This document shows positions 43,999 to 53,072 of a stretch of 64,000 nt of DNA, piece by piece. The stretch comes from Brevibacillus laterosporus LMG 15441. GTDB lineage: Bacteria; Bacillota; Bacilli; Brevibacillales; Brevibacillaceae. The notes beneath the pieces are model-generated. The model saw only the letters and a program-made list of their open reading frames with translations, was not told where the DNA came from and searched no databases. The position numbers and the translations under genes were made by a program. The stretch is from assembly GCF_000219535.2 (NCBI RefSeq), contig NZ_CP007806.1, forward strand, positions 212,501 to 276,500. Direction: 5' to 3'. Each line of letters starts with the position of its first letter. The stretch's first letter is position 1.

Positions 43999-44886
43999 AT
44001 GAAGCAGATAGGGTTTATCGGACTGGGGAATATGGGGCTTCCGATGGCTACGAACCTAGTGGAATCCAATTTCTCGGTATATGGGATCGACTTAAATAAA
44101 GAGGCAGAAGCTTCCTTTAAACGAGCAGGCGGGTTCGTTGATGTTGATCTTCCAAGCATGACGGCCATGTGCGAGGTTATTTTCACCAGCCTTCCTTCCC
44201 CTCAAGTAGTAGAGGATCTATATTTAGGAAAAGAGGGGCTTATCGAGCATAGCCATTCTCGCCTTGTTTTCATTGACACAAGTACGGTTTCACCTGATGT
44301 AAATGTGAGGATATTGCAAGCGGCCAACGCCAAAGGAGTGCATTTTCTGGCTGCTCCTGTCAGCGGAGGGGTCATTGGCGCGATTAATCGGACGCTTACT
44401 TTTATGGTGGGCGGGTCAAAGGAAATCTATGAACGAGTTCTGCCCATTATGAAAGTGCTAGGAACCAATATTTTTCATGTAAGCGACCAGATAGATAGCG
44501 GAACCAATACGAAGATCATTAATAATCTACTGATTGGTTTTTATACAGCAGGAGTCAGTGAGGCTCTTACCTTAGCTCAAAAGAACAAGATGAATCTAGA
44601 CACTCTATTTCAGATAGTAAATGTCAGTTATGGACAAAGCAGAATCTACGAAAGAAATTACAGAAGCTTTATCGCCCCTGATGACTATAACCCTGGCTTT
44701 GCATTGAAGCTACTCCTAAAGGATTTAGGCTTAGCCCTCGATTTAGCCGAAAATAGCGAATTAGATTTGCCTATTAGTAAGGCCTTGTTCAAGCTTTATG
44801 AAGAAGCTGAAAAAGAGGGATGGGGAGAACAGGATATGTCTGTTCTTTATAAAAAAATGAATGAACAAGCCAAAAGCATTCTCTAA
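43999..44886 (+). CDS. mmsB: 3-Hydroxyisobutyrate dehydrogenase
   Basis: 295 residues. NAD-binding GFIGLGNMGLPMATNL at the start, FIDTSTVSPDV substrate loop, catalytic Lys in NTKIINNLLIG (near 170-180), all typical of the beta-hydroxyacid dehydrogenase family. It oxidises 3-hydroxyisobutyrate to methylmalonate semialdehyde. Tartronate-semialdehyde reductase is the closest alternative; the adjacent mmsA favours the valine pathway. It starts 5 bp after the acyl-CoA dehydrogenase. Confidence 0.9.
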   Translation: MKQIGFIGLGNMGLPMATNLVESNFSVYGIDLNKEAEASFKRAGGFVDVDLPSMTAMCEVIFTSLPSPQVVEDLYLGKEGLIEHSHSRLVFIDTSTVSPDVNVRILQAANAKGVHFLAAPVSGGVIGAINRTLTFMVGGSKEIYERVLPIMKVLGTNIFHVSDQIDSGTNTKIINNLLIGFYTAGVSEALTLAQKNKMNLDTLFQIVNVSYGQSRIYERNYRSFIAPDDYNPGFALKLLLKDLGLALDLAENSELDLPISKALFKLYEEAEKEGWGEQDMSVLYKKMNEQAKSIL

Positions 44887-44901
44887 AAAGGAGTGAATGA
44901 T

Positions 44902-46356
44902 ATGGTAACGCTACAGGTAAAAACCATTCAGAATCATATTAATGGAGAATGGGTGGATTCCACAGGCTCAGAATATGAAAAAGTCCCTAATCCAGCCACA
45001 GGAAAAACAATCGCGATCGTTCCCTTATCCACGAGACTGGATGTAGATCGCGCCGTACAAGCAGCAGCTCAGGCTTACACGAGATGGGCGGAGGTGCCGG
45101 TTCCCAATCGGGCAAGATTCCTGTATACATTTCTCCAATTATTGCAACAGCATAAGCAGGAGCTTGCTGAAATTATCACATTAGAGAATGGAAAAACATT
45201 GAAGGATGCCAGCGGAGAAGTACAGCGCGGAATTGAAGTAGTGGAGCTTGCTACATCAGCCCCAAGCTTACTGATGGGTGAGACCCTGCCTACTATTGCT
45301 GAAGGAATTGATGGGTCTATTTGGCGTTATCCGCTTGGGGTAGTGGCAGGTATTACGCCTTTTAACTTTCCAATGATGGTCCCGCTTTGGATGTTTCCAC
45401 TTGCGATCGCATGCGGTAATACCTTTGTGTTAAAAGTCTCTGAGCGCACTCCTATTTTAGCAGGAAGATTAGTTGAACTGTTTTATGAGGCCGGGTTTCC
45501 AAAGGGAGTCTTGAACTTGGTGCATGGCGGTAAGGAGGTAGTAAATGGCATAGTAGAGCATTCTGACATTAAAGCAATCTCCTTCGTAGGCTCGGAGCCT
45601 GTTGCCAAATATGTATATCAGGTGGGTACTGCTAATGGAAAGCGAGTTCAGGCTTTAGCTGGTGCAAAAAATCATGCTATTGTTATGCCGGATTGCAATC
45701 TGGAAAAGACGGTTGCAGGGGTAGTGGGAGCGGCCTTTGGAAGTAGTGGAGAGCGTTGTATGGCATGCTCAGTAGTTGCTGTGGTAGATGAAATTGCGGA
45801 TCAGTTCATTGAGGCATTGGTTGAGGAAACACGTACATTAAAAACGGGTGACGGGCGTTATGAGCAGAATTTTGTGGGCCCCTTAATTCGTGAAGCTCAT
45901 AAGGAGCGTGTATTGGGATATATCGAGTCTGGGATAAAGGAGGGAGCTACTCTATTAGTTGATGGCCGGAATGTGGAGGAAGAGGGAGGATATTACGTAG
46001 GGGCTACTATATTTGATCAGGTACAGCCAGATATGAAAATTTGGCAGGATGAAATTTTTGCCCCCGTTTTAAGTATTGTCCGAGTAAAAAATCTTGAAGA
46101 AGGTATAAAGCTGACGAATCAATCAAAGTTTGCTAATGGAGCAGTCATTTATACATCAAGTGGAAAGCATGTTCAAATGTTCCGAGATCAAATTGATGCG
46201 GGGATGATTGGTGTAAATGTAAACGTTCCAGCTCCTATGGCTTTCTTCTCCTTTGCAGGCAACAAAGCTTCCTTCTATGGAGATTTAGGGACGAATGGCA
46301 AGGATGGTGTTCAATTTTTCACGCGCAAAAAAGTAGTAACGCAGCGCTGGTTTTAA
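44902..46356 (+). CDS. mmsA: Methylmalonate-semialdehyde dehydrogenase (CoA-acylating)
   Basis: 484 residues from ATG 44902 (aaaggag SD, spacing 8); an in-frame GTG at 44893 overlaps the SD. Aldehyde dehydrogenase fold of the MmsA/IolA type: [30 protein letters not shown] and the nucleophile Cys in [14 protein letters not shown] near residue 284. It converts methylmalonate semialdehyde plus CoA to propionyl-CoA. It supplies substrate for the methylcitrate genes upstream. No iol genes are nearby, so a valine role is preferred. Confidence 0.93.
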   Translation: MVTLQVKTIQNHINGEWVDSTGSEYEKVPNPATGKTIAIVPLSTRLDVDRAVQAAAQAYTRWAEVPVPNRARFLYTFLQLLQQHKQELAEIITLENGKTLKDASGEVQRGIEVVELATSAPSLLMGETLPTIAEGIDGSIWRYPLGVVAGITPFNFPMMVPLWMFPLAIACGNTFVLKVSERTPILAGRLVELFYEAGFPKGVLNLVHGGKEVVNGIVEHSDIKAISFVGSEPVAKYVYQVGTANGKRVQALAGAKNHAIVMPDCNLEKTVAGVVGAAFGSSGERCMACSVVAVVDEIADQFIEALVEETRTLKTGDGRYEQNFVGPLIREAHKERVLGYIESGIKEGATLLVDGRNVEEEGGYYVGATIFDQVQPDMKIWQDEIFAPVLSIVRVKNLEEGIKLTNQSKFANGAVIYTSSGKHVQMFRDQIDAGMIGVNVNVPAPMAFFSFAGNKASFYGDLGTNGKDGVQFFTRKKVVTQRWF

Positions 46357-46361
46357 TCACC

Positions 46362-46395
46362 AAAAAAGCCGATTCCTTTGCGATCGGCTTTTTTT
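46362..46395. terminator. Bidirectional terminator
   Basis: aaaaaagccgat pairs with atcggctttttt between the convergent mmsA and hydrolase genes, with A and T tracts on both sides. Confidence 0.9.
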
Positions 46396-46398
46396 AGC

Positions 46399-47439
46399 TT
46401 ATTCATGAAAAAACTTCTGCACCATCTCTTCATGAACATCAGATAATTGTCTATATTGATAGTTCGGTCTATTGTCCTTATCGATTACAACAGAACGAAC
46501 CCCTTCATAAAAATCGTTGTGTTTCATAAAGTTTTTGGCAAGAATAAGATCGTTTGTAAAGCATTCCTCCAGCGTTGCGCGCTCTCCTCTGATCTGTTGC
46601 TGCAAGGTTACTTTTAGGGAAAGAGGAGATTTCGACAACAGAGTTTCCCGTGTTTTGATTGTGAATGGATTGGGAGTCTGTTCAAGAGAGCTGATGATTT
46701 CCTCGACCGTAGAAAATGCAAAGTGACGGTCGATTTCTTCCTGCCATAAGGCAAGCTCACTCTTTAAGACGGAGGGCTGTGAATAGGCTTGAATCTGTTT
46801 TTCTAAAGTCCGAGCTACGTCCTGCTGCTGCCAATTTGTTTCTTCTACCTGATGTAAAAAGTCATGGAAGATTTCGCTTGGAATGCAGGCATCAGCACCA
46901 TTTATATAAAGCACATCTTCAGGGCGAATAACCGTTGCGGTCAAGGCCAAATAACGCCCTATTTTTCCCGGGGCCCGATTTAAAAAATAAGCTGCCCCCA
47001 CATCAGGGAAAAAACCGATATTCATTTCAGGCATCGCCCATCTTGTCTGATTAGTCACAATTCTGTGGCTGCAACCATAGGTAAGACCTACACCGCCCCC
47101 CATCACGATACCATCCAGGCAAGCAAGAATGGGCTTGGAATAACGGTACATATATTGGTCGAGCTGATACTCTACTTCAAAAAAACGCTGTGCTTTTTGC
47201 AAGGACAGAACGTCGTTTTTTGCTTCATACAGTGCCTTAATATCTCCCCCTGCACAAAATCCCTTTGACCCAGCTCCCTTTAGAATAATCAGGCTAATTG
47301 TCTGATCGGTCTCCCATTCCTTTAGCTTTGCTAACATGGGTAACAGCATCTCCAAAGAGAGGGAGTTAAGAGCCTTTGGCCGGTTTAATAAAATGGTGCC
47401 TATTCCATTCTGCGCAGTAAATAGAACATCCTCAGTCAT
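46399..47439 (-). CDS. 3-Hydroxyisobutyryl-CoA hydrolase
   Basis: 346 residues; start chosen at the ATG 6 bp after aaggagga. Crotonase superfamily, HIBCH type: GSKGFCAGGDIKALY, the oxyanion loop DGIVMGGGVGLTYGC, and the HIBCH-specific MPEMNIGFFPDVGAAYFL. Length about 350 fits HIBCH and exceeds simple enoyl-CoA hydratases (about 260). It releases 3-hydroxyisobutyrate, the substrate of mmsB on the opposite strand. It lies 11 bp behind a broken enoyl-CoA hydratase and should be read from the sigma-54 promoter at 47744. Confidence 0.92.
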   Translation of the reverse strand: MTEDVLFTAQNGIGTILLNRPKALNSLSLEMLLPMLAKLKEWETDQTISLIILKGAGSKGFCAGGDIKALYEAKNDVLSLQKAQRFFEVEYQLDQYMYRYSKPILACLDGIVMGGGVGLTYGCSHRIVTNQTRWAMPEMNIGFFPDVGAAYFLNRAPGKIGRYLALTATVIRPEDVLYINGADACIPSEIFHDFLHQVEETNWQQQDVARTLEKQIQAYSQPSVLKSELALWQEEIDRHFAFSTVEEIISSLEQTPNPFTIKTRETLLSKSPLSLKVTLQQQIRGERATLEECFTNDLILAKNFMKHNDFYEGVRSVVIDKDNRPNYQYRQLSDVHEEMVQKFFHE

Positions 47440-47450
47440 GCACATCCTCC

Positions 47451-47707
47451 TTATGATTGGGTAAAAATAGGCTTGCGCTTCTCGACAAAAGCATGAATGC
47501 CTTCCCTAGCATCGTTCGTTTTAAATAATTCGGCAAAGCGATTGCGTTCTCTTTTTAGCCCGTGTTGTACATCCTCCTGATAACCTTATGGAAAACGGAG
47601 CGCAGTTCTGCAATAGATGCAGAGGATAATGCATTAGCTGGTGGGTTATTTACTTCTACAATGGCAACAAAATTTCTTTTTGAGATAGAAGTGAATGTAT
47701 TCTCCAT
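47451..47707 (-). pseudogene. Enoyl-CoA hydratase with large internal deletion
   Basis: The N-terminal 35-40 residues (MENTFTSISKRNFVAIVEVN, NPPANALSSASI) and the C-terminal about 45 (EDVQHGLKRERNRFAELF, then REGIHAFVEKRKPIFTQS) of a crotonase-family hydratase are both recognisable. The middle, about 170-180 residues including the oxyanion loop and catalytic residues, is missing, and the two halves are out of frame at about 47580. The SD (aaggaggt) and sigma-54 promoter are intact. A recent deletion is likely. Confidence 0.88.
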
Positions 47708-47743
47708 AAAGCGTACCTCCTTTGGATGATATAAAGGTTCATC

Positions 47744-47761
47744 ATGCAAAAATTGCACCAA
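47744..47761 (-). promoter_or_regulatory. Sigma-54 promoter of the hydratase/hydrolase operon
   Basis: On the minus strand: TTGGtgcaatttTTGCAT, with GG and GC separated by exactly 10 bp as in the -24/-12 consensus. It lies 37 bp before the hydratase pseudogene start. Confidence 0.82.
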
Positions 47762-47989
47762 CCAAGAGATACGCTTCCTGAAAGGGTAAGGCAGGAGAGA
47801 ACTTGTCAAAGTGTCTATACAAAACAGACAGTTTGACATGACGTTTTTCATGAAAGGAGAAATGATGCTCGCTTTCCTTTTGGATAATTATACCATCAAC
47901 TATTGTTAGGTATGAACACTGAAACGGGAGAATAAGTGCCAAATAAGCTGTCTCCTGCTGGTTACCCCTGTTTTCACGAAGATAGATTT

Positions 47990-48252
47990 AAGGTGATCCT
48001 GCACCGTATAGGCGGAAATATGAAGCGAATGTAAAGGAAAACAGGAACGCGAGCCTTGGTTGCTTGCTACATGGCAAACATCAATCTAACCTGACCGCGA
48101 GAGTTGCTGTATTTGTAGCTGATGCGGTCTATTGCTCATCGTTCCCGTCAGGCGTTTATCATATTGAGCAGTTATTTGAGCTGGAAAACCTACAAGGCTG
48201 GCTGCAAAGTGAAATCGCTATTGAATGTTGCATAAATGGCAATCAAATATAA
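47990..48252 (+). pseudogene. Unidentified gene remnant
   Basis: The plus-strand frame ending at 48252 reads [20 protein letters not shown] then SSFPSGVYHIEQLFELENL. The SGVYHIEQLF stretch recalls the C-terminal region of saccharopine-dehydrogenase-like proteins, but I am not certain. It has no SD and no N-terminal domain, and stops interrupt the frame upstream. It is called a remnant, not a gene. The 47762-47990 stretch before it shows nothing recognisable. Confidence 0.35.
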
Positions 48253-48258
48253 GGAGGG

Positions 48259-49347
48259 CTACCCGCTACATTTTCTCATTAGACTCTCCAAAGGACCTCG
48301 ACTATATTTATTTCTCCAAAAGGCTGAGAGTACAGCCGCTATGACGAAGAAAGCTAGGGAGTAGGAGACGGCAAATGCAAGCGTTTGATTTTCTATCCTA
48401 CCGATATATTGCAGAATGCTAAAGCCAATAAATACATGACCCACATAATGAGTTAACGCTAGTTGTCCGGTGCTAACCATGGTTTGAGTAAACCAGTTGG
48501 TGGAACATCGTTCAGTGAAATACACACTTAGTAGGATGACAAGAATAGATGTACTTGAACCGGATACAAAATAAAAAATAGTTGGAGGAAATGCAGTAGT
48601 CGAAAAGAAGTATTCAGCCGTATCTGTTCCGATCACATGACCGATGTGCTGAATGAGTATTGACGAGAGTGTCTCCACTGCTATAGCAACTATGGCTGAG
48701 CAGATGAGGAGTTTTCTGCGACAGACTTTATTGGCTAAATCTTGCCTTCCTAGCCACATTCCTAATAGGAAGAAGCCTATCCAGGGAAAGACGGGATGAT
48801 AACCATTAAACAGCAGGTTTCTAAAAAAACCTTCCAGTGTCCAGAAGTCCACATAATGGATGATCGGCTGCAATGGGTCCCAGCCTATTCCATAATGAAA
48901 AACGAGCTGGAGAAGCTGGGAGGTAACGAGAACACCTACTACAGATAGAAGTAGGGTTCTGCTGGAAGCGGCAATAAGAAAAGAACCAACAAACATGTAG
49001 ACACCATAATAATGCAAAATATCACCTGTCCAGCTACAGAGGTATAAAAGGATTCCTGAAAGAAACAAAAACAGAGCGCGTTTCCAAATGATACTTCGGT
49101 TCTGCCTAATGAAAGCGGGGTTGTTGGAGTTTCTCGCTTTCTTTGTCATGAGCGAAATACCGATACCCGCTACAATCACAAAGATAGTGGATGCCCTTCC
49201 TTGAAGAAGGCTGGCTAACGCTACTAACCAATCGGGGCCATTTGTTCCCGCATTCAATACGGTAGAATAGTTCACAATGATCATACCTAGAATGGCCCAA
49301 GCTCTTGCAAAATCAAAGCCTAATATTCTTGTAGATGGTAAAGTCAT
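48259..49347 (-). CDS. DUF418-family integral membrane protein
   Basis: 362 residues with about nine to ten membrane helices. It starts RILGFDFARAWAILGMIIVN and ends with the RGPLESLMRK signature of DUF418 proteins, relatives of membrane acyltransferases (heparan-alpha-glucosaminide acetyltransferase-like). Possible role in acylation or transport of envelope components; substrate unknown. SD gaggag. A TetR-type operator precedes it and a TetR gene lies immediately upstream in the same orientation. Confidence 0.8.
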   Translation of the reverse strand: MTLPSTRILGFDFARAWAILGMIIVNYSTVLNAGTNGPDWLVALASLLQGRASTIFVIVAGIGISLMTKKARNSNNPAFIRQNRSIIWKRALFLFLSGILLYLCSWTGDILHYYGVYMFVGSFLIAASSRTLLLSVVGVLVTSQLLQLVFHYGIGWDPLQPIIHYVDFWTLEGFFRNLLFNGYHPVFPWIGFFLLGMWLGRQDLANKVCRRKLLICSAIVAIAVETLSSILIQHIGHVIGTDTAEYFFSTTAFPPTIFYFVSGSSTSILVILLSVYFTERCSTNWFTQTMVSTGQLALTHYVGHVFIGFSILQYIGRIENQTLAFAVSYSLAFFVIAAVLSAFWRNKYSRGPLESLMRKCSG

Positions 49348-49445
49348 TACTTACTCCTCTTTTCTCATCTCATTTTTACTGATGAACGTGGAAATCCTGA
49401 GCATCTATCAGTGTAGAAAGCATTAAAAAGTAAGAATATTATTTA

Positions 49446-49465
49446 TTTACTTACCGTTAAGTAAA
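49446..49465. promoter_or_regulatory. TetR-type operator before the DUF418 gene
   Basis: TTTACTTA-ccgt-TAAGTAAA is a perfect inverted repeat with 8-bp arms and matches the common TetR/AcrR pattern TTACTnACnGnnAGTAA. About 100 bp before the DUF418 start codon. The rest of 49348-49716 holds no gene I recognise. Confidence 0.75.
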
Positions 49466-49716
49466 CAATATACTACAAGTAGAAATACTTTCAAGATTTT
49501 TTTATCCGAGAGCCAAATACATTTTTGTAAATGGGTGGATCAAATCTTTTCAGATGGGGCTGGTGAAGTGGCTCTGGTGATCACCCGCGTATAGGAAAAA
49601 GCCTCCCTTTAACAAGCCCCCATCCCATTATTTGCTGTAAAGCCAACGATATAAAATAGGTGAGTCGCAAATGCCTGATCCTTCAGGCGGTTCTAGCTTT
49701 CAAGACGAGTACCCAA

Positions 49717-50298
49717 TCAGTCCTTCATTTCCAAAACACGTAACACAGCTTGTCTCCAAATGTCTGCGTAATCTAAATCAAAGCCCATAAGCATGTAATT
49801 CCCGATATTATCAAACACCATAGTAAGAATATGGGCTTTTGTGGTCAGGTTTTTATTTGATAGAATCCCAAGTTCTGCGCCTTTCGTTAATAAATCTAAG
49901 AATCCAGCAAGAAATCCCTCTAAGACATGATGTAATCTTTGCTGATATTTCTCGTTTCGAGTGGAGAGTAAAAGAAATTCATTGAAAATTAGCGATATAT
50001 ATTTATCTTCTTTTTGAGCCTCTATCATCTGGTAGCCATCGGATAATAATTGAGCTTGGAAATTTTCTTTTGTGTATGCCTCAATTGAAACGGATTTTTT
50101 AAAATCAATCGCTTTACAAATTTCTTCAAAGAGAAAGTCGATGAGGGCTTCTTTGGATTCAAAGTAGTAATAGATGGCAGGTTTAGAAATTCCGACTTCT
50201 TTTGCAATCATAGCTAAGCTGGTTTTTTCAAACCCATTTTCGGCAAAAAGCCTATAGGCAGTTTCAACAATTGTTGTATAGGTGTCGATTTTGTTCAT
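49717..50298 (-). CDS. TetR-family transcriptional regulator
   Basis: 193 residues from the ATG behind aaaggag (upstream in-frame codons have no SD). N-terminal TetR HTH (about 8-55): TIVETAYRLFAENGFEKTSL then IAKEVGISKPAIYYYFESKE. The C-terminal ligand domain resembles the TetR_C_33/YcfQ-like type (LTKGAELGILSNKNLTTKAH). It probably represses the DUF418 gene downstream through the operator at 49446. Confidence 0.9.
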   Translation of the reverse strand: MNKIDTYTTIVETAYRLFAENGFEKTSLAMIAKEVGISKPAIYYYFESKEALIDFLFEEICKAIDFKKSVSIEAYTKENFQAQLLSDGYQMIEAQKEDKYISLIFNEFLLLSTRNEKYQQRLHHVLEGFLAGFLDLLTKGAELGILSNKNLTTKAHILTMVFDNIGNYMLMGFDLDYADIWRQAVLRVLEMKD

Positions 50299-50495
50299 GA
50301 TAATTGCTCCTTTATGAACCAATTGTATTTTTAGTAAGAAACGGGGCAGTCCTCGGCTGATTTTATATGCAAATGGTATCACAATCAGATATGAATTTGT
50401 CTTCCTACATAATCGTCACTTTCATTTGATGTACACAGGATGTACACATGAAAAGACTATACTAGCTGTAAAGGGTAAGCATTAGGATAAAATTA

Positions 50496-50638
50496 TGACA
50501 CTGCCAGTAACCAAGTCAATACGTGGGCAAAAGGAAAAGGACCTGTTTATCAATGATCAGGGCATTATGATCGGTGATGGGGAAGCCTGGATCAGTAAAA
50601 TCAATGACAAGCTTGGAATATATGCGATTAATCGGTAA
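50496..50638 (+). pseudogene. Remnant of a protein C-terminus
   Basis: A short frame ends DQGIMIGDGEAWISKINDKL then GIYAINR. The GEAWI-x-K...-AIN pattern is seen at the end of small secreted or lipoprotein domains (DUF4309-like). No signal peptide or SD. Probably a leftover of a larger gene. Confidence 0.35.
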
Positions 50639-50707
50639 GCATTACCCTTCTCCTTCGGGCTATACTAGAATGATAGTAATTCAAAGGCAACTGAGGTGTT
50701 TTACAAA

Positions 50708-50791
50708 ATGAAACGCAGTATTTATTAGTAGAAGACGAGCCTCTCATGCGGGAATTTGTCATGGATTCTTTTATAATCCCAAAATGAAGGG
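50708..50791 (+). pseudogene. Remnant of a response-regulator receiver domain
   Basis: After a one-base disruption, the frame reads QYLLVEDEPLMREFVMDSF, the first strand and acidic pocket (EDE) of a CheY-like receiver. It stops after about 23 codons. The rest of the receiver and the output domain are missing. Confidence 0.5.
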
Positions 50792-50874
50792 GGAAAAAGG
50801 AGAGGTCGCTTTCTACTTTAAGAATGAAAAGGGAAATCAGCTTGAATGGAAAAAGGAACTAACCTTACAATAGC
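50785..50874 (+). pseudogene. Short C-terminal remnant
   Basis: A frame MKGEKGEVAFYFKNEKGNQL followed by EWKKELTLQ ends at about 50873. It resembles a beta-strand end of an unidentified domain. It lies 75 bp before the secreted-protein gene and has only a poor SD. Confidence 0.3.
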
Positions 50875-50948
50875 CAGAAATTCCAAAAACAATTTATGCT
50901 ACAAATAACATCTCATACGAAGGAACATCAACTTGGGGGAAGACAAAA

Positions 50949-51926
50949 ATGAAATCCTATAAAACAATCGTCACTGCTTTGACTATCTCTGGGATGCTAG
51001 TGACATCAATGCCTGCTTGGACTGTTGAAGCAGGATTATCGGTGATGGCACAAGAGCAAAGATACAAGAAGACGATCGCTAATTTGGATGCGAAGACAGT
51101 TGGATTGGCTAAGAATGCAATGAAAAAACTAGCTGGAAAAGATGTTGAATTATACGGTGTAGAGGATGGAGTTGACGGACTGATCTTTATCTATCCCAAG
51201 TCTGGCAAAGCAAAAGGTCAGGTTGTTTTTAATCAAAAAACAGGCAAAATCTATAGTGCCATCCTCTATCTAACTGTTAAAGAACTAGATGCAATGAGCC
51301 CTTCCTATAAGAATAAGGCTCTTGCTGAATTGAAAAAAGCGGAGCCCAAACGCGCGATTGCGTTTCATAAGGTTAGCCGAGTCATGGGCAATCTGCCTTC
51401 TAATGGAGTAATGACGTCGATCGAGGGAAATGATATCAACGTTACTTATGAAAATGACACATTGGCAAGCATTACGATCCAATATGACTTGAAACAGGTG
51501 AACCCTAAAATGGTGAAGGCTGCCCAACAGGCAATGAAAAATTATTCAGGTACAAGGAATGCTATGTCCCAGCAGTGGATTCGTGTATATCGGAGTATAA
51601 ATGGTAAAAATGATACCCTGTCCTTTCAGAGAACGACTTCTATGATAGAGATAGATACCAACACAGGTAAAGTAGTTCATGTTTCCTCCCTGGATCTAAT
51701 GCCTACGATTACGCCGGAAACCGAGAAGAAGTGTAAAAAAATATCAAATAAGCAAATAAGTATGAATGCCAGTGTAGAAGTAAAGCAGGTATTCGGAATT
51801 AATATACAAGGATACTCCATGAAACGTGATCGGGATACGGTCATCTTTCACAAGAAGGGCGCTCCAACAGTGACAGGTAAAATCAATATGAAAGGCCAAT
51901 TCTGGAGCTTGTCGGTTACTGCGTAA
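50949..51926 (+). CDS. Secreted protein of unknown function (PepSY/YcdB-like repeats)
   Basis: 325 residues with a signal peptide (MKSYKTIVTALTISGMLVTS, cleavage near residue 28). Two to three repeats of about 90 residues can be traced, each with a ...K.LAGKDVELYGVEDG / GTRNAMSQQWIRVYRSINGK-type helix-strand unit followed by a strand naming a cofactor of time or calcium-like turn (IDTNTGKVVHVSSL; FNQKTGKIYSAILY). The NTGKV/KTGKI strands recall PepSY or YcdB/YcdC modules. Extracellular; role unknown. SD gggg. Confidence 0.65.
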   Translation: MKSYKTIVTALTISGMLVTSMPAWTVEAGLSVMAQEQRYKKTIANLDAKTVGLAKNAMKKLAGKDVELYGVEDGVDGLIFIYPKSGKAKGQVVFNQKTGKIYSAILYLTVKELDAMSPSYKNKALAELKKAEPKRAIAFHKVSRVMGNLPSNGVMTSIEGNDINVTYENDTLASITIQYDLKQVNPKMVKAAQQAMKNYSGTRNAMSQQWIRVYRSINGKNDTLSFQRTTSMIEIDTNTGKVVHVSSLDLMPTITPETEKKCKKISNKQISMNASVEVKQVFGINIQGYSMKRDRDTVIFHKKGAPTVTGKINMKGQFWSLSVTA

Positions 51927-51966
51927 TCTCCATGGTCATGAAAAACAGTAAATATGACTCATATAA

Positions 51967-52006
51967 CAGCCCTCTATTAGATTATCTCTATCTAGTAGAG
52001 GGTTGC
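51967..52006 (+). terminator. Terminator of the 50949 gene
   Basis: gccctctattaga pairs with tctagtagagggt, followed by TGCTTTAT. Confidence 0.7.
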
Positions 52007-52090
52007 TTTATATTTTTCATGGGAACGAAGCAATTGTGTCTCCTTTGTCTGGTATAGAAGCTCTACACAAATACATCATTTTTTAAAATA

Positions 52091-52150
52091 TTGACAACTT
52101 GCAATATGTTCTATAAAATTATAACTAAATTTGTTCTAAAAAATTAGAAC
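52091..52150 (+). promoter_or_regulatory. Promoter with two operators for the ArsR/MFS operon
   Basis: TTGACA 52091-52096, 17 bp, TAAAAT 52114-52119. Two related palindromes overlap it: gttcta-taaaat-tataac (52108-52125) and the perfect gttctaa-aaaa-ttagaac (52133-52150). They are spaced 25 bp apart, suggesting autorepression by the first gene. Confidence 0.72.
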
Positions 52151-52169
52151 TAAAAAGGATGAGGACAGC

Positions 52170-53072
52170 ATGTACAAATTGGAAGTGGACTATTCACCTG
52201 TATATGAGTTTGTTACAAGTCTGTATTATTACGTAAATAAGGATCGGTTAAAGATATATGACTTAGGTTCTGATTGGAAGAAGGAGGTAGACCAAAAGCT
52301 ACAGTCTGCCTTTAAGGAAGCTTTAAAAGATAAGCGAATGGAGATTCTTCATCGGTTTAGCCTGCTGATACATAAATGTCCGGGGGAACGGACGCCAGAG
52401 AATTTTATTAAGTGGTTTGAACAGCTATCTACAGTTGAAATGTATGATTGTATGCGACCGTGGGTAGATGTCATTCCTATGGATATGATTGATTTACATC
52501 AGCATTTTGTGTATCTCTTTACTGAATGGAATGAGCAATATTTCAAGCATATTGACCCTTCTATATTAGAAGCGCTTGAAAATGATGCAAATGAAAAAAG
52601 GGAACTCATACAGAAGATGGGCCCTGTTGATATTGTGGAATACAGCACGAATGGCATACGAATAGAATCGGAACAGATTCAAAAGCTATTGCTGGTTCCT
52701 CAATATCATTACGCACCTTTGAGTGTGGTCGATTATTATAAAGGATTTGTAACCTGCCTCTATCCAATAGAGCTGCAAGGGAACGCGCCCTATATCTCCA
52801 GAAGAACAATTACAATGTTTAATAGCTTGTCTGATGAGAACCGGATTCTTATTTTAAAAAGTCTGTATGCGAAGCCTCGAACATTTAAGGAGCTAACTGA
52901 AATAACGCAATTAGCAAAAAGTAATCTTCATTATCATCTAAGCTTGCTTCGGTGCGCCGGTCTGATTCGTGCCCACCATTCAAGTGAGAGAGTCATTAAC
53001 TATAGTCTTCGTATCCAGCAGATTACGACTATGCAGGATAGATTGCTTTCCTATATAAAGGAGAATGAGTAA
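52170..53072 (+). CDS. ArsR-type winged-helix regulator with large N-terminal domain
   Basis: 300 residues. The C-terminal about 80 carry the ArsR wHTH: LSDENRILILKSLYAKPRTF, ELTEITQLAKSNLHYHLSLL then RCAGLIRAHH. The N-terminal 200 residues are helical, DUF5937-like, and have no metal-binding cysteine motif, so the effector is probably not a metal. The stop overlaps the start of an MFS gene (TAATG). It probably binds the two palindromes at its own promoter. Confidence 0.82.
   Translation: MYKLEVDYSPVYEFVTSLYYYVNKDRLKIYDLGSDWKKEVDQKLQSAFKEALKDKRMEILHRFSLLIHKCPGERTPENFIKWFEQLSTVEMYDCMRPWVDVIPMDMIDLHQHFVYLFTEWNEQYFKHIDPSILEALENDANEKRELIQKMGPVDIVEYSTNGIRIESEQIQKLLLVPQYHYAPLSVVDYYKGFVTCLYPIELQGNAPYISRRTITMFNSLSDENRILILKSLYAKPRTFKELTEITQLAKSNLHYHLSLLRCAGLIRAHHSSERVINYSLRIQQITTMQDRLLSYIKENE

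Noticed and set aside
46517-47268. Plus-strand frames within the 3-hydroxyisobutyryl-CoA hydrolase region
   Set aside because: They are antisense to a well-supported crotonase-family gene.
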